Part shown: positions 5,750 to 13,840 of the stretch, piece after piece
Position numbering within the stretch: position 1 is the stretch's first letter
How the letters are laid out: each line of letters starts with the position of its first letter
Virus record (IMG/VR): IMGVR_UViG_3300020442_000275
Span: 1 to 32,127 of that record
Strand: one strand, 5' to 3'
DNA from: a virus
DNA length: 32,127 nucleotides
The notes under the pieces: model-generated
Databases searched by the model: none
The model's input: the letters and a program-made list of their open reading frames with translations, nothing else
What the model was told of the DNA's origin: nothing
Translations under genes and position numbers: made by a program

Positions 5750-6434
5750 TAGATATGGTAGATACGCTTGGGAGGTACTGTTGCACTACTGGTACGTCCT
5801 CCCACAGGGTAATACAGATTTTTCCATCAACACTAAGTTCGTAACCAGATATCCTTTCAGTTCCTTCTTGGTTTAAATCACCAACACGTCTTGCATTTGG
5901 TGGAGGACACTCCACTTTTTCTGCTGTTTGAGGAGGAGTTACTGGTGCTTCTGGTGTGGTGATATCAGGTGAAGGAGGTTCTCCTGTATCTATACCCTCT
6001 GCTTCTGGTTGTTCTTGATAGACTGTTTGCCAAGTTAGTTCTCTATAATCATAGTCTGGTGGTTCATAGTATGGCATCCCTGCATCACATAAGGTCGTGT
6101 TACCTTTGGGATCATCATTAACCAACATCTTATTTTGAGACGGATCCTTTTTAGCATTCTCTTTATGTACCTTGACACAGCCAGGAATGTTAACGATAGG
6201 AGTTCCAACTATTTGTGTAACAGGAACAGTCATAGGAACTGCTTGTGGTGGTTCGTTTAACCATACACGTGTATCTCCCACACCAATATTTCTTACACCA
6301 ACCTGCTGATTAGCAATTTCTCTATTGTTAAGAGTTTGGTTTCCAATAAACGGTATCCCAGTACCATTTACGTAGATCGTAAATATACTGGGATTAGTAT
6401 TTGTTACATTAGGTACATTCTGAATTGGATCCAT
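5535..6434 (-). CDS. Pro-rich virion-type protein with hydrophobic and basic C-terminus, 299 aa
   Basis: The start is the ATG at 6432-6434 (MDPIQNVPNVTNTNPSIFTI), preceded by GAGGATAG; a longer in-frame version would overlap the upstream gene. Residues about 1-110 look like a beta-rich domain. The middle is Pro/Glu/Thr-rich (EPPSPDITTPEAPVTPPQ). Residues about 225-260 are hydrophobic (TIAAVATTSALLAKPLADLL), followed by a Lys/Arg-rich tail ending in LPMKKK. Two cysteines (IPGCVKVHK and TTLCDAG) could form a disulfide. I do not recognise the family. Linkage to small membrane proteins suggests a membrane or virion role. Its last 215 bp overlap a convergent gene. Confidence 0.8.
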   Translation of the reverse strand: MDPIQNVPNVTNTNPSIFTIYVNGTGIPFIGNQTLNNREIANQQVGVRNIGVGDTRVWLNEPPQAVPMTVPVTQIVGTPIVNIPGCVKVHKENAKKDPSQNKMLVNDDPKGNTTLCDAGMPYYEPPDYDYRELTWQTVYQEQPEAEGIDTGEPPSPDITTPEAPVTPPQTAEKVECPPPNARRVGDLNQEGTERISGYELSVDGKICITLWEDVPVVQQYLPSVSTISTTATIAAVATTSALLAKPLADLLLKVVKPVVKKVIAKVQKMLGKSPRRPSLMERKTDQYREKKGLLPMKKK

Positions 6435-6444
6435 GGATCTATCC

Positions 6445-6645
6445 TCATTTTTCTGCTGCGTATAAGGCAAACGTTGATGTTGTAATAACAGTCATCATAT
6501 TAGCAATATGTTGTTTGTCTGCCTCATCACATTTGTTAGACTTGGCAATAAAGCAACCAGTTATAGTCGCTCCCACAATTACTAACTGAAATAAGATGAC
6601 AAATCTTATTAAGTTGATAACTTGTACTTTGTTATTACGTTGCAT
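6445..6645 (-). CDS. Small membrane protein, 66 aa
   Basis: ATG at 6643-6645 (MQRNNKVQVINLIRFVILFQ); a GTG one codon earlier overlaps the upstream TAG and could be used instead. There is one strong hydrophobic helix (about residues 10-32, ending GATITGCFIA) and a second weaker one near the end (MMTVITTSTFALYAA). Two cysteines flank a polar loop (C and KSNKCDEADKQHI). A two-helix hairpin topology of this size resembles phage holins or spanin-related proteins, but nothing in the sequence proves that. Confidence 0.7.
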   Translation of the reverse strand: MQRNNKVQVINLIRFVILFQLVIVGATITGCFIAKSNKCDEADKQHIANMMTVITTSTFALYAAEK

Positions 6646-6647
6646 CA

Positions 6648-6863
6648 CTAGAAGTGTTTATTTTCCCACCCCTGTCCTAACCAGTTATCCCTTTTGAATG
6701 CAGGGATGACCTCGTTGACAAGGAACTTACGATTTTCTTCTGCAATCTTCAGTGATTTAGTTTCAAGAGTAGATACTCTTGACTCCAGTTGAGATGCAAA
6801 CCATACAGCACCACCTAACTGAACAAGCAGAAATGATATTACTGCAAAAGGAATCTTTGTCAT
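6648..6863 (-). CDS. Small membrane-anchored coiled-coil protein, 71 aa
   Basis: An N-terminal membrane helix or uncleaved signal anchor (FAVISFLLVQLGGAVWFA, residues 6-23) is followed by a short coiled coil (LESRVSTLETKSLKIAEENR) and a soluble end with two Trp (WLGQGWENKHF). Single-pass anchor plus coiled coil is the layout of i-spanin-like proteins. It sits in a cassette of five or six small membrane proteins with touching or overlapping ends. Function not proven. Confidence 0.7.
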   Translation of the reverse strand: MTKIPFAVISFLLVQLGGAVWFASQLESRVSTLETKSLKIAEENRKFLVNEVIPAFKRDNWLGQGWENKHF

Positions 6864-6864
6864 G

Positions 6865-6954
6865 TTAATTATGTGGGTTATATTTTCTCAGTATGTAAAG
6901 GGCAATTGCAACACCAATTGATGTTGATCCCAATACGATTATTAGCAATGGCAT
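6865..6954 (-). CDS. Tiny single-helix membrane peptide, 29 aa
   Basis: A complete ATG-to-TAA ORF fills exactly the gap between two neighbours: 4 bp from the upstream stop and 1 bp from the next start. The peptide MPLLIIVLGSTSIGVAIALY plus ILRKYNPHN is one membrane helix with a basic end. No strong RBS is visible, so it would depend on coupling. Tight packing and clean topology argue for a real gene. Confidence 0.55.
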   Translation of the reverse strand: MPLLIIVLGSTSIGVAIALYILRKYNPHN

Positions 6955-6958
6955 TTAT

Positions 6959-7219
6959 TTAATTTTTTGGTATTGTATTACGGTAGTCTTTAGTTGCCTG
7001 TTGAATACCAGTAACGTTACCAGTATGAGGTGGGATTGCATCTTTAAGTTGAAGATACAATTCCTCAGAAACTACCTTTCTAATTAGTTCTATTCTCTCT
7101 GCCTCTCTTCTTTCAGGACCACCTCGTTGCTGATCAATTACATGATTGCCACCAACGACTGCACCCGTACCCAGCACAGCAACTGCTGTGCCAGTAGAGG
7201 TAATCTTTTGTAAGTCCAT
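6959..7219 (-). CDS. Small protein with N-terminal membrane segment, 86 aa
   Basis: The N-terminus has a Gly/Ala-rich hydrophobic segment (TAVAVLGTGAVVGGNHVI, residues 11-28), then a charged helix (RGGPERREAERIELIRKVVS) and a polar tail. The ATG overlaps the TAA of the upstream gene (TAATG at 7217-7221). Not recognised. It is part of the small membrane-protein cassette between the protease gene and the Pro-rich 299-aa gene. Confidence 0.68.
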   Translation of the reverse strand: MDLQKITSTGTAVAVLGTGAVVGGNHVIDQQRGGPERREAERIELIRKVVSEELYLQLKDAIPPHTGNVTGIQQATKDYRNTIPKN

Positions 7220-7503
7220 TAGAATCCAGCAGGAGCACCAACAGGAGCAATTGATCCAACTGATGGTGATGGAAGATCATTTGATCCAACAGGAAGTTCT
7301 GGTAGAGGAGCACTAGGAAGGTCTGGACTTTGCATCAGACCACCAAGACCACCACCGAGACTACCAAGGATAGCTTCTTTTGCACTCTCTTTAATCTTAT
7401 CAGTAATCGCATCACGATTCAGATAAACATATGTGCCCGCTCCGAAGATGCCAGCGACACCGACAAATGAAATTGTCGCTAAAACATTAATTAATTTTTG
7501 CAT
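7219..7503 (-). CDS. Membrane-anchored Gly/Pro-rich protein, 94 aa
   Basis: The start ATG at 7501-7503 (MQKLINVLATISFVGVAGIF) has GAGG 6 nt upstream, overlapping the TGA of the previous gene; a TTG at 7515 is a less likely start. One membrane helix (about residues 5-28) is followed by a short amphipathic helix (DKIKESAKEAILGSL), a Gly-rich turn (GGGLGGL) and a Pro/Ser-rich end (SPDLPSAPLPELPVG). Function unknown. It is coupled to genes on both sides, so it is probably made together with them. Confidence 0.7.
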   Translation of the reverse strand: MQKLINVLATISFVGVAGIFGAGTYVYLNRDAITDKIKESAKEAILGSLGGGLGGLMQSPDLPSAPLPELPVGSNDLPSPSVGSIAPVGAPAGF

Positions 7504-7511
7504 TATATACC

Positions 7512-7946
7512 TCAAGCTTTAGGTTGATTATTTGTAGGAGCAATTACCATAGGTGCTTGCTCAATTCTGATTGTCTGAGCAGGTGCAGTATTAGCTGCCT
7601 TTTCAATTAGTCTTTCTAAGTCAGCTTTGCTAACCTGTCCACCAGCCATTTTCATAGTACCATCACCACTTTTCTTGGCTGTTTGAACCCCAAAAGTAGC
7701 TAAAACCCCCGTGAAAACGCTGGCTATGAATGTGGGATCAATTTTTTGTTGGGGAAGATTTGGTATGGTAACATAATTGAGTGTTAATATACCACCAGAC
7801 CAAACTAGTATACCAAGTCTAACAAAAGTTGATAGGATAGCAAGATGATCTTCTGCATCATCTGCCATTTTTTCTTTTAGTTTACCAAGAGGACCTTTTG
7901 GTTTTTCTTGTTTAACTTCTTTCTTTTCTTCCGTTACTTCTGCCAT
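7512..7946 (-). CDS. Two-helix membrane protein with charged ends, 144 aa
   Basis: The N-terminal 35 residues are Lys/Glu-rich (EEKKEVKQEKPKGPLGKLKE). Two hydrophobic segments follow, about residues 45-62 (VRLGILVWSGGILTLNYV) and 74-90 (IASVFTGVLATFGVQTA), then a soluble Gln/Pro/Ala-rich tail. Two helices and charged termini in the size range of phage holins make holin one option, but this is inference from topology. It is the first gene of the small membrane-protein cassette, preceded by a late-promoter-like CATAAATA. Confidence 0.7.
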   Translation of the reverse strand: MAEVTEEKKEVKQEKPKGPLGKLKEKMADDAEDHLAILSTFVRLGILVWSGGILTLNYVTIPNLPQQKIDPTFIASVFTGVLATFGVQTAKKSGDGTMKMAGGQVSKADLERLIEKAANTAPAQTIRIEQAPMVIAPTNNQPKA

Positions 7947-7971
7947 GATAACACTATAAAATTCTCAAATT

Positions 7972-7979
7972 TATTTATG
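7972..7979 (-). promoter_or_regulatory. Late promoter overlapping the protease stop codon
   Basis: CATAAATA (7/8 match to TATAAATA) on the minus strand, with the TAA stop of the protease gene as its third to fifth bases. It lies about 27 nt before the ATG of the 144-aa membrane protein and could drive the small membrane-protein cassette. Confidence 0.5.
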
Positions 7980-10509
7980 CATTCACAAAGATCATTCCTG
8001 TCATGCCACCATGATACTCACAATTGTAATAGTATGTTCCTATTAATGCGTTAGAAGTATCCCATGTAATAGTACCACTCTGAGCACCATTACCTGTTAT
8101 GTCAGCACCTGTGATAGCGTTAGCTTGTGTTGTTCCTTGTACGTCTTTAATCCAGAGTGGATGTCCACTAGCATTTACATTAAGAACGATAGTATCTCCT
8201 TTCTTAAAAGTTAAAGTGGGATCAGTCTTAGCAGTGTATGCAGAGTTCCTATCGTGACCTGTGAATGTATAATCACTTGAACTAACGTTACCCACTTCAA
8301 GTGTATAAGTCAAAGGACCAGGTTGTCCTCTATGTAAAGTTCTCTTCCTTGGATATATCTGACGATTATTATATGGTTTAGCAACGTTCCTATAACCTTT
8401 TATAGTATCTCCATACCAACCATCAATAACACCCGTTGTTTTTCTTACATTAGTACCAAGTAGATATCTATTTTTTCCTGGTGCGCTTGGTGTACCTATG
8501 TTGCTTGTATGTATTTGTGTTGTGGGATCAGCAACTGCTGTTGGTAAAGGAAGTACTTCAATCGTACCCACCATACTGCCATGGTTTCCACAAATGTAAT
8601 AATATGTGCCTGTCGTTGCACCAGTAGTATCCCATTTTATTGAACCAGTTATTGAACCTTGAGTTCCAGTAATTGTTCCAGTATTAATCAAACTACCATT
8701 TCCAGTAACAGGAGCAGTCTTGAGATAGAAAGGATGATTAGTCAATGCTCCTGTTTGATTGAACTGACCATCATATCCAAGATAAAATTCAATTGTGTCA
8801 CCCAGATACATTCTAATCTTAGTATTCTGAGCAGTGTTAGGTGATGGATTGTAATAGAATCCATCAATTGTATATGCATATACGCTATAGTATGAAGCGT
8901 TTGGTGATTCAACCATAGCAAGATGATCTTTCCATCTGTCAATGACATTTGTGGTTATATCACCTTCTTTAGAGTTTTCTTGTATCAGACCAAGAACATC
9001 TTCATTAGTTAATCTCCATTTGTTTGTAGCATGACAGGCAACCATACCAGCTATCTGGGGCGTTGCCATACTAGTTCCACCAATTGCCTTGAAATAATTA
9101 GGTGCCCCACCATACTTACTATCAGCAGTTCCGTCTTGGTTGTATGCAGAAACAATAGCAGAACCTGGTGCATACACATCAACCCTAGGTCCGTAGTTTG
9201 AGAAACCAGATCTACGAAAATCTTTGTATGTACTAATAGAACCTACACAAATAGCACCCTTTGCACAACCTGGTGATCCTCCTCTATTGTAATAATATGA
9301 GTTGTTGGTGTGAGCAAGAACCACCGAGTTATTATAATCTACATGTGTTGTTCCTGTGTCAGGATCAATCTGAGGAACTACCATAATATTATCATTACTA
9401 GCAGCAGCAATGATAATAACACCATCTTCAACAGCATCTTCTACATCAGCATTTACAGCTGCAACTGAGAGAGGAATTTCATTATGACTATAACGGAAAC
9501 CAAAATCTGCTGCGAGACCATCAAATGACCAACCACTAGGATTAGGATTACTAGAATTATAAGTAGTACCTCTCCAAGTAATAGATGTTATGTCATCTAT
9601 AGACCACCCATTTGCAAAATCTTCAGTAAAGTCATAACCATAACCCCAACTATGATTAGTTACTGTAGGATTTCTTCTACCTGTTAGAGGATTTACTGGT
9701 TTATACTTATGGAATGCTCTCAAGTAATCAAACTCAAGTAGATAGGGAACAGCTACAGTTCCAGTGTGTCCAGATAATACTTGAAGTGCATAGATGTTTG
9801 CTTCTTTTGCCCACCCATAGTGCGTTCCTGCAATAGTTCCAGTGCAGTGAGTACCATGACTCTTTGTATTGGTCGCATTATCTACGTAGTTTCCATATGG
9901 AGGTGATGGTATTGTTACACTATCATCATCAATACTACTAATGTATTGATTTAACTGACCATACCAATCATACTGTACAAATCTTGTTTGACCAGGATTC
10001 CATACCGAACTATTCCATTCTGCACAATCAAAAGAAACTGTATTGTCACATGTAACTATGTCAACATGCCTACCATCATTAAAAATTTCTAGAACATCTG
10101 TTTCAAATGAAGAACCAGCTCCTGTTGGAGTAGTGGTGTCATCTCCATATCCCCATGCACCTTTTCTTCTTTGGGCATCAGTTCCACCAGAATGTAATTT
10201 CCCCCAGTCATAGTCATTAGCAACAAAAGTTCCACGCTTTCTGAAATTACCAGACATTACCCATGGTGTATTGCTTTGTAGAGCATTGGGTTTTCTGACC
10301 GCACCCACATCTTGTGGTCTCCTCTCTACTGCCAGCACTCTAGAATCTTCTCTTAGATTCTGTGCCTGTAGGTCAGACATATAGTAGTGTGTACTTCTAC
10401 TAATAGGACGTTTTAGACTAAGTTTATATCCATCCGATTTCATATCGGCATAAAACTTTTCCAAATCATCTCTATTTTTTAGAGTGACCACGTAAATAGG
10501 ATCTGCCAT
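7975..10509 (-). CDS. Subtilisin-like serine protease fused to two cupredoxin domains, 844 aa
   Basis: Residues about 1-70 look like an inhibitor/propeptide module. The subtilase domain spans about 145-535: the catalytic Asp is probably D155 (VDIVTCDNTV), His218 lies in SHGTHCTG, oxyanion Asn372 in IIIAAASNDN, and Ser480 in GGTSMATPQIAG. Residues about 545-655 and 733-844 are two plastocyanin/cupredoxin-like domains, each with a full type-1 copper set: H592, C640, H643, M646 (YYICGNHGSMVG) and H783, C830, H833, M836 (YYNCEYHGGMTG). There is no signal peptide, so a virion location is likely. It starts 1 bp after a fibre-like gene that carries a third cupredoxin domain. GAGG lies about 7 nt before the ATG. 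The substrate is unknown: processing of virion proteins or attack on the host surface are both possible. Confidence 0.88.
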   Translation of the reverse strand: MADPIYVVTLKNRDDLEKFYADMKSDGYKLSLKRPISRSTHYYMSDLQAQNLREDSRVLAVERRPQDVGAVRKPNALQSNTPWVMSGNFRKRGTFVANDYDWGKLHSGGTDAQRRKGAWGYGDDTTTPTGAGSSFETDVLEIFNDGRHVDIVTCDNTVSFDCAEWNSSVWNPGQTRFVQYDWYGQLNQYISSIDDDSVTIPSPPYGNYVDNATNTKSHGTHCTGTIAGTHYGWAKEANIYALQVLSGHTGTVAVPYLLEFDYLRAFHKYKPVNPLTGRRNPTVTNHSWGYGYDFTEDFANGWSIDDITSITWRGTTYNSSNPNPSGWSFDGLAADFGFRYSHNEIPLSVAAVNADVEDAVEDGVIIIAAASNDNIMVVPQIDPDTGTTHVDYNNSVVLAHTNNSYYYNRGGSPGCAKGAICVGSISTYKDFRRSGFSNYGPRVDVYAPGSAIVSAYNQDGTADSKYGGAPNYFKAIGGTSMATPQIAGMVACHATNKWRLTNEDVLGLIQENSKEGDITTNVIDRWKDHLAMVESPNASYYSVYAYTIDGFYYNPSPNTAQNTKIRMYLGDTIEFYLGYDGQFNQTGALTNHPFYLKTAPVTGNGSLINTGTITGTQGSITGSIKWDTTGATTGTYYYICGNHGSMVGTIEVLPLPTAVADPTTQIHTSNIGTPSAPGKNRYLLGTNVRKTTGVIDGWYGDTIKGYRNVAKPYNNRQIYPRKRTLHRGQPGPLTYTLEVGNVSSSDYTFTGHDRNSAYTAKTDPTLTFKKGDTIVLNVNASGHPLWIKDVQGTTQANAITGADITGNGAQSGTITWDTSNALIGTYYYNCEYHGGMTGMIFVNA

Positions 10510-10510
10510 A

Positions 10511-11722
10511 TTATGCCTCTAAGGAAACAAAGTGTAGTGTCACAACAATATTCTGTGTGCTACCACTTTTATTAACTACTTTAATGTATGCGTTTGTTGA
10601 TGGTGTTCCATCATTATTCCAACCAATAGCGCCAGGTGTAATATTTTGTTTAGCACCATCTGATGTGATAACCTCAGCAATAACACCAGAACCTGCTACT
10701 GGATCAGTAGCTTCAGATCTACTAGCATCTTGTGTTCTAGCAGTAGAGTCAGTGTAAAGAGTTACCCATGCAGCATGTGATGTTTGAATTGCATGTAATG
10801 CATATGTCTTTGCTGCTGTGATTGTAAGATTAGCAGATGCATTGTTAGCAAGACTGGATGCTGTTGCTTGACCAGTAGTTCTTGCTTGTAGTCCCGAACC
10901 ACCACCAGACCCCTGAGTAAGGATATTAATTGTTCCAAACATTGCAGGGTGTGCTGTACACTGATAGTAAAGTGTATCAGGTGCATCCATTGGGACAACA
11001 AATGTCAATGTCTGGTTTGAAGCACCAGTAGCATCTTGATTTGTTACGCCACTATTATATGCTGTACCACCACCTGATGTAGCAGTTGTAGATTGAATTC
11101 TAAATGGATGACCACCAGTGTTATTGGTAAATCTATATGTCTGACCTCTAATCAAATACAATGTAGGATCATTCTGACTGGTTGGAAATCCATCACCAGA
11201 AAATACATAATCAGAACTACCATTTGCAGTAAGAGTCCACGTGATTGTTGGTGAAGAACCAGTTGCACCAGGAATAGTAATTGTTTTTGTTACACCAGTT
11301 CCCGATGCTGTTACTCCAGCACCAACAAAGTTTATTGTTGTGGCAGCAGTGGAGAGACTAGATCCCTCATCCTGTACTGTAAGAGTGCTACCACCACCAG
11401 TTTGATCTGCAACCCAAGCATAATCAGAACCGTTCCAACTTAAAATTTCACCAGAAGAAGCACCAGAAGTATTCAAATGTGTATCAACATCTGAGTTAGC
11501 ATAGGAACTTCCAGCACTGGCATCCAATACACCAGTACCAGCATTGATTGTTAGATTATTACCAACCTTGATACCACCCAGAGTAGTAGCACTGGCGGTA
11601 GGCAGGACATAGGATGATGTTACACCATCAGACTTCCATGTGGTGCCATCATACGTCCATGTAATACCACTGGCCGTGTGTTGAGTACCATTACTTGGAC
11701 TATTTGGGAAATTAATTGCCAT
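10511..11722 (-). CDS. Tail-fibre/appendage-like protein with a cupredoxin domain, 403 aa
   Basis: The N-terminus (MAINFPNSPSNGTQHTASGI) and TLGGIKVGNNLTINAGTGVL are typical of phage fibre and base-plate appendage proteins. Residues about 158-268 form a cupredoxin-like domain with His205 (GGHPFRI) and Cys255, His258 and Met261 (LYYQCTAHPAMFGTINIL), a complete type-1 copper set. The C-terminal 120 residues are beta-rich (SANLTITAAKTYALHAIQTS) and may mediate trimerisation or receptor binding. It lies between another fibre-like gene and the protease-cupredoxin gene, all minus strand, so the three are probably parts of one virion structure. Confidence 0.82.
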   Translation of the reverse strand: MAINFPNSPSNGTQHTASGITWTYDGTTWKSDGVTSSYVLPTASATTLGGIKVGNNLTINAGTGVLDASAGSSYANSDVDTHLNTSGASSGEILSWNGSDYAWVADQTGGGSTLTVQDEGSSLSTAATTINFVGAGVTASGTGVTKTITIPGATGSSPTITWTLTANGSSDYVFSGDGFPTSQNDPTLYLIRGQTYRFTNNTGGHPFRIQSTTATSGGGTAYNSGVTNQDATGASNQTLTFVVPMDAPDTLYYQCTAHPAMFGTINILTQGSGGGSGLQARTTGQATASSLANNASANLTITAAKTYALHAIQTSHAAWVTLYTDSTARTQDASRSEATDPVAGSGVIAEVITSDGAKQNITPGAIGWNNDGTPSTNAYIKVVNKSGSTQNIVVTLHFVSLEA

Positions 11723-11742
11723 TGTTATTGTTCCTTACGTGG

Positions 11743-11750
11743 TATTTATT
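11743..11750 (-). promoter_or_regulatory. Near-consensus late promoter (AATAAATA)
   Basis: Directly abuts the TAA stop of the 499-aa gene and lies about 20 nt before the ATG of the 403-aa fibre-like gene. 7/8 match to TATAAATA on the minus strand. Confidence 0.5.
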
Positions 11751-13250
11751 TTATGCGTCAGTAATTGCCAAGATCGCTGCTTTAAATGCTTCATAATTAG
11801 CAGAAGCATTTAGTGCTTCTTTCAATTTAGAAAGAGGAATTAGATAACTTGCTGCTTGAGCAGACCCACCAGTGTCATGCTGTGCTACCTTAAGAAAACT
11901 TCCTTGAAAATACACAGTATTATCTGATAAGAATAAGTGACGAATCTTATATTCAGCACTACCTATATCATATGCTGCATTAGAAGATGGAAGAATGTGC
12001 CCATTCATTGATCCAGAAATGGTATTAACAAATTCAATACCATTACCAGCACTATTTACTTTCAAAAACTTACCAGACGCACCAAAGTAACTCGCAGGAG
12101 TATCACTTAAAGCAGTAAGAGTTGCGGGAGGATCTTGTGTTGGGGTAGCATCAACCCACTGCTGACTGTCTCCATCATCATAATAAACTTTCAATCTACC
12201 TTCATCAGATTTCCACCATAAATCACCATCGTTTTTGTTGGTTGGTTCGGCGTCAGATGTAGTTACAGTTGCACTAGCAGAGTTTATAGTAAACCCATTT
12301 GCAGAAACACTACTAAAACTAACACCCGTACCTGCTGTCAGTAGAATATCATCATCTATACCATTAGATCCGCTCAACCTCAGGTTAATATTATTACCTG
12401 AAGCAACGGATCCATGTGTATATGTAGTATCAGTATCTGGATTTGACTGAATCGTAAATCCATTTGCAGTTACGTTTGCAAATGTAATATTAGATCCTGC
12501 TGTAATAAGAATGTCGTCATTGTTTCCCAATGAATCTGTCAATCTTAAATTAACATTACTGCCACTGGCAACTGAAGATTGTGAATAAGAAGTATCATAT
12601 GGAGCATTAACAAACTCTAATGCACTAGCACCAGAATTAACTCTCAACCATTTACCACCTTGACTAGTAAGACTAGATGGTGTATCTTGCAAACCGACAA
12701 AACTAGTACTACCACCTCCACCACCTGTAGGTGATGGTGCCCAGTTAGATCCATTCCATTTTAATATATCATTATTTGATGGAGTCTGACTAGAAACATC
12801 ATTAAGATCTGATAGGTTTGATACTAAACTAGGTTTACCAGTCAAGTCTGCATATGCACCAGAAAATAATGTAGGTTTGTTTTTAATAAAATCAACTGCC
12901 GTTGTATTACTAACATTCCAATCAGATTGAATCTGAGCAGCAGGAATGCTAGGAAGACCACTTAGGTCAGCATACTGTCCAGTGGTTGCAACAGTAGCAA
13001 GATTTGGTTTGTTTAATATCTGTGCTACACCACTAGTAGCATTCCAATCTGTATTAACCTGAGCAGAAGGTATGGATGGAAAATCTGTCCATGCAACAGA
13101 AGATCCAGTAGACTTTAAATACTGTCCACTGGATCCACTAGCACCTGCTACTTGAAACGGTTTCCCATTAGCAACATTTAGACCATCTTTTGCTTCTACA
13201 GGTCCATTGTCATTGTAGTTAGATATCTGATTTGCAAGTAACTTTGACAT
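11751..13250 (-). CDS. Repeat-containing tail-fibre/appendage protein, 499 aa
   Basis: Three repeat types are visible. (a) About 40 residues twice at 60-141 (SDWN, then NKPxL, then YADLxGxPS). (b) An LxDTPSS-GGK-L-VNS-LEFVN unit at about 187-215 and 380-409. (c) A 50-residue unit twice at about 219-324 (SVASGxNxNLRL, DDILxTAG, ANGFTI). Residues 420-450 (LPSSNAAYDIGSAEYKIRHL) match the end-region motif of many phage fibres. The Ser/Asn/Gly-rich composition and absence of Cys fit a beta-rich fibre. It is probably a receptor-contacting virion appendage. A late-promoter-like site lies upstream. Confidence 0.85.
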   Translation of the reverse strand: MSKLLANQISNYNDNGPVEAKDGLNVANGKPFQVAGASGSSGQYLKSTGSSVAWTDFPSIPSAQVNTDWNATSGVAQILNKPNLATVATTGQYADLSGLPSIPAAQIQSDWNVSNTTAVDFIKNKPTLFSGAYADLTGKPSLVSNLSDLNDVSSQTPSNNDILKWNGSNWAPSPTGGGGGSTSFVGLQDTPSSLTSQGGKWLRVNSGASALEFVNAPYDTSYSQSSVASGSNVNLRLTDSLGNNDDILITAGSNITFANVTANGFTIQSNPDTDTTYTHGSVASGNNINLRLSGSNGIDDDILLTAGTGVSFSSVSANGFTINSASATVTTSDAEPTNKNDGDLWWKSDEGRLKVYYDDGDSQQWVDATPTQDPPATLTALSDTPASYFGASGKFLKVNSAGNGIEFVNTISGSMNGHILPSSNAAYDIGSAEYKIRHLFLSDNTVYFQGSFLKVAQHDTGGSAQAASYLIPLSKLKEALNASANYEAFKAAILAITDA

Positions 13251-13287
13251 ACTTCTAGTCCTGAAGACACTTATTCCGAGCTAGAAG

Positions 13288-13295
13288 TATTTATT
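13288..13295 (-). promoter_or_regulatory. Near-consensus late promoter (AATAAATA)
   Basis: 7/8 match to TATAAATA on the minus strand, 38 nt before the ATG of the 499-aa fibre gene and just after the 122-aa gene. It probably starts the fibre/protease late unit. Confidence 0.55.
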
Positions 13296-13310
13296 AAAGC
13301 ACAGAACTGC

Positions 13311-13679
13311 CTACGTCCAATCATCCAACTTATCTAAGTCTTTCCCATGTTTTTTACTACCAAAAGAAATGACATCTTCGTTCAACTTGTACCCACCACC
13401 AAGATTAATGTGGTCTTCACCCTCTCCACCTCGCACATGTGTACCTGCTACAGTACCATCTGGGAAGTTGATTACATTGCTATCAAGATAATCAGAAGAC
13501 AAATTGAAAGAATATGTCGTTTCTTCTGGAACAATAGGTGTGGTAAGCATTAGTTGTCTTACATGATGCAGTGCATCAAACAACAAATCAAGTTGTTCAT
13601 CTTGTTTTTTCTCAAGACACTCAATGATTGCACAGCGTAGTGCATCATCAGCGTGTTCAATATGTTTACGAATACTCAT
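13311..13679 (-). CDS. Hypothetical protein, 122 aa
   Basis: Not recognised. Residues 1-50 are helical (MSIRKHIEHADDALRCAIIE, KKQDEQLDLLFDALHHVRQL); the rest looks beta-rich and polar (NFPDGTVAGTHVRGGEGEDH). No membrane segment or known catalytic motif. It starts 2 bp after the stop of the 52-aa ORF, in the run of genes from transaldolase and glutaredoxin to the fibre block. Likely a real gene; function unknown. Confidence 0.72.
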   Translation of the reverse strand: MSIRKHIEHADDALRCAIIECLEKKQDEQLDLLFDALHHVRQLMLTTPIVPEETTYSFNLSSDYLDSNVINFPDGTVAGTHVRGGEGEDHINLGGGYKLNEDVISFGSKKHGKDLDKLDDWT

Positions 13680-13681
13680 TG

Positions 13682-13840
13682 TTAAATGTCACAAAGTGGG
13701 CGTTGATCAAATTTTGATATATCAGTGGCAATGTATGCTGTTCCATCCGTCTTGCGAATTAGAAAGTCCTCACCACTTTCAAGTTGGGGTCTAAACTTTT
13801 CTTGATTAGACTCCCATTCATCCTCTGTAATTTCAATCAT
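13682..13840 (-). CDS. Small hypothetical protein, 52 aa
   Basis: The ATG at 13838-13840 overlaps the TGA of glutaredoxin (ATGA) and the stop lies 2 bp before the next gene, so the ORF exactly fills the gap. The product starts MIEITEDEWESNQEKFRPQL and contains LIRKTDGTAYIATDISKFDQ. It is acidic and soluble with no known motif. Overlap and packing are the main evidence. Confidence 0.7.
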   Translation of the reverse strand: MIEITEDEWESNQEKFRPQLESGEDFLIRKTDGTAYIATDISKFDQRPLCDI

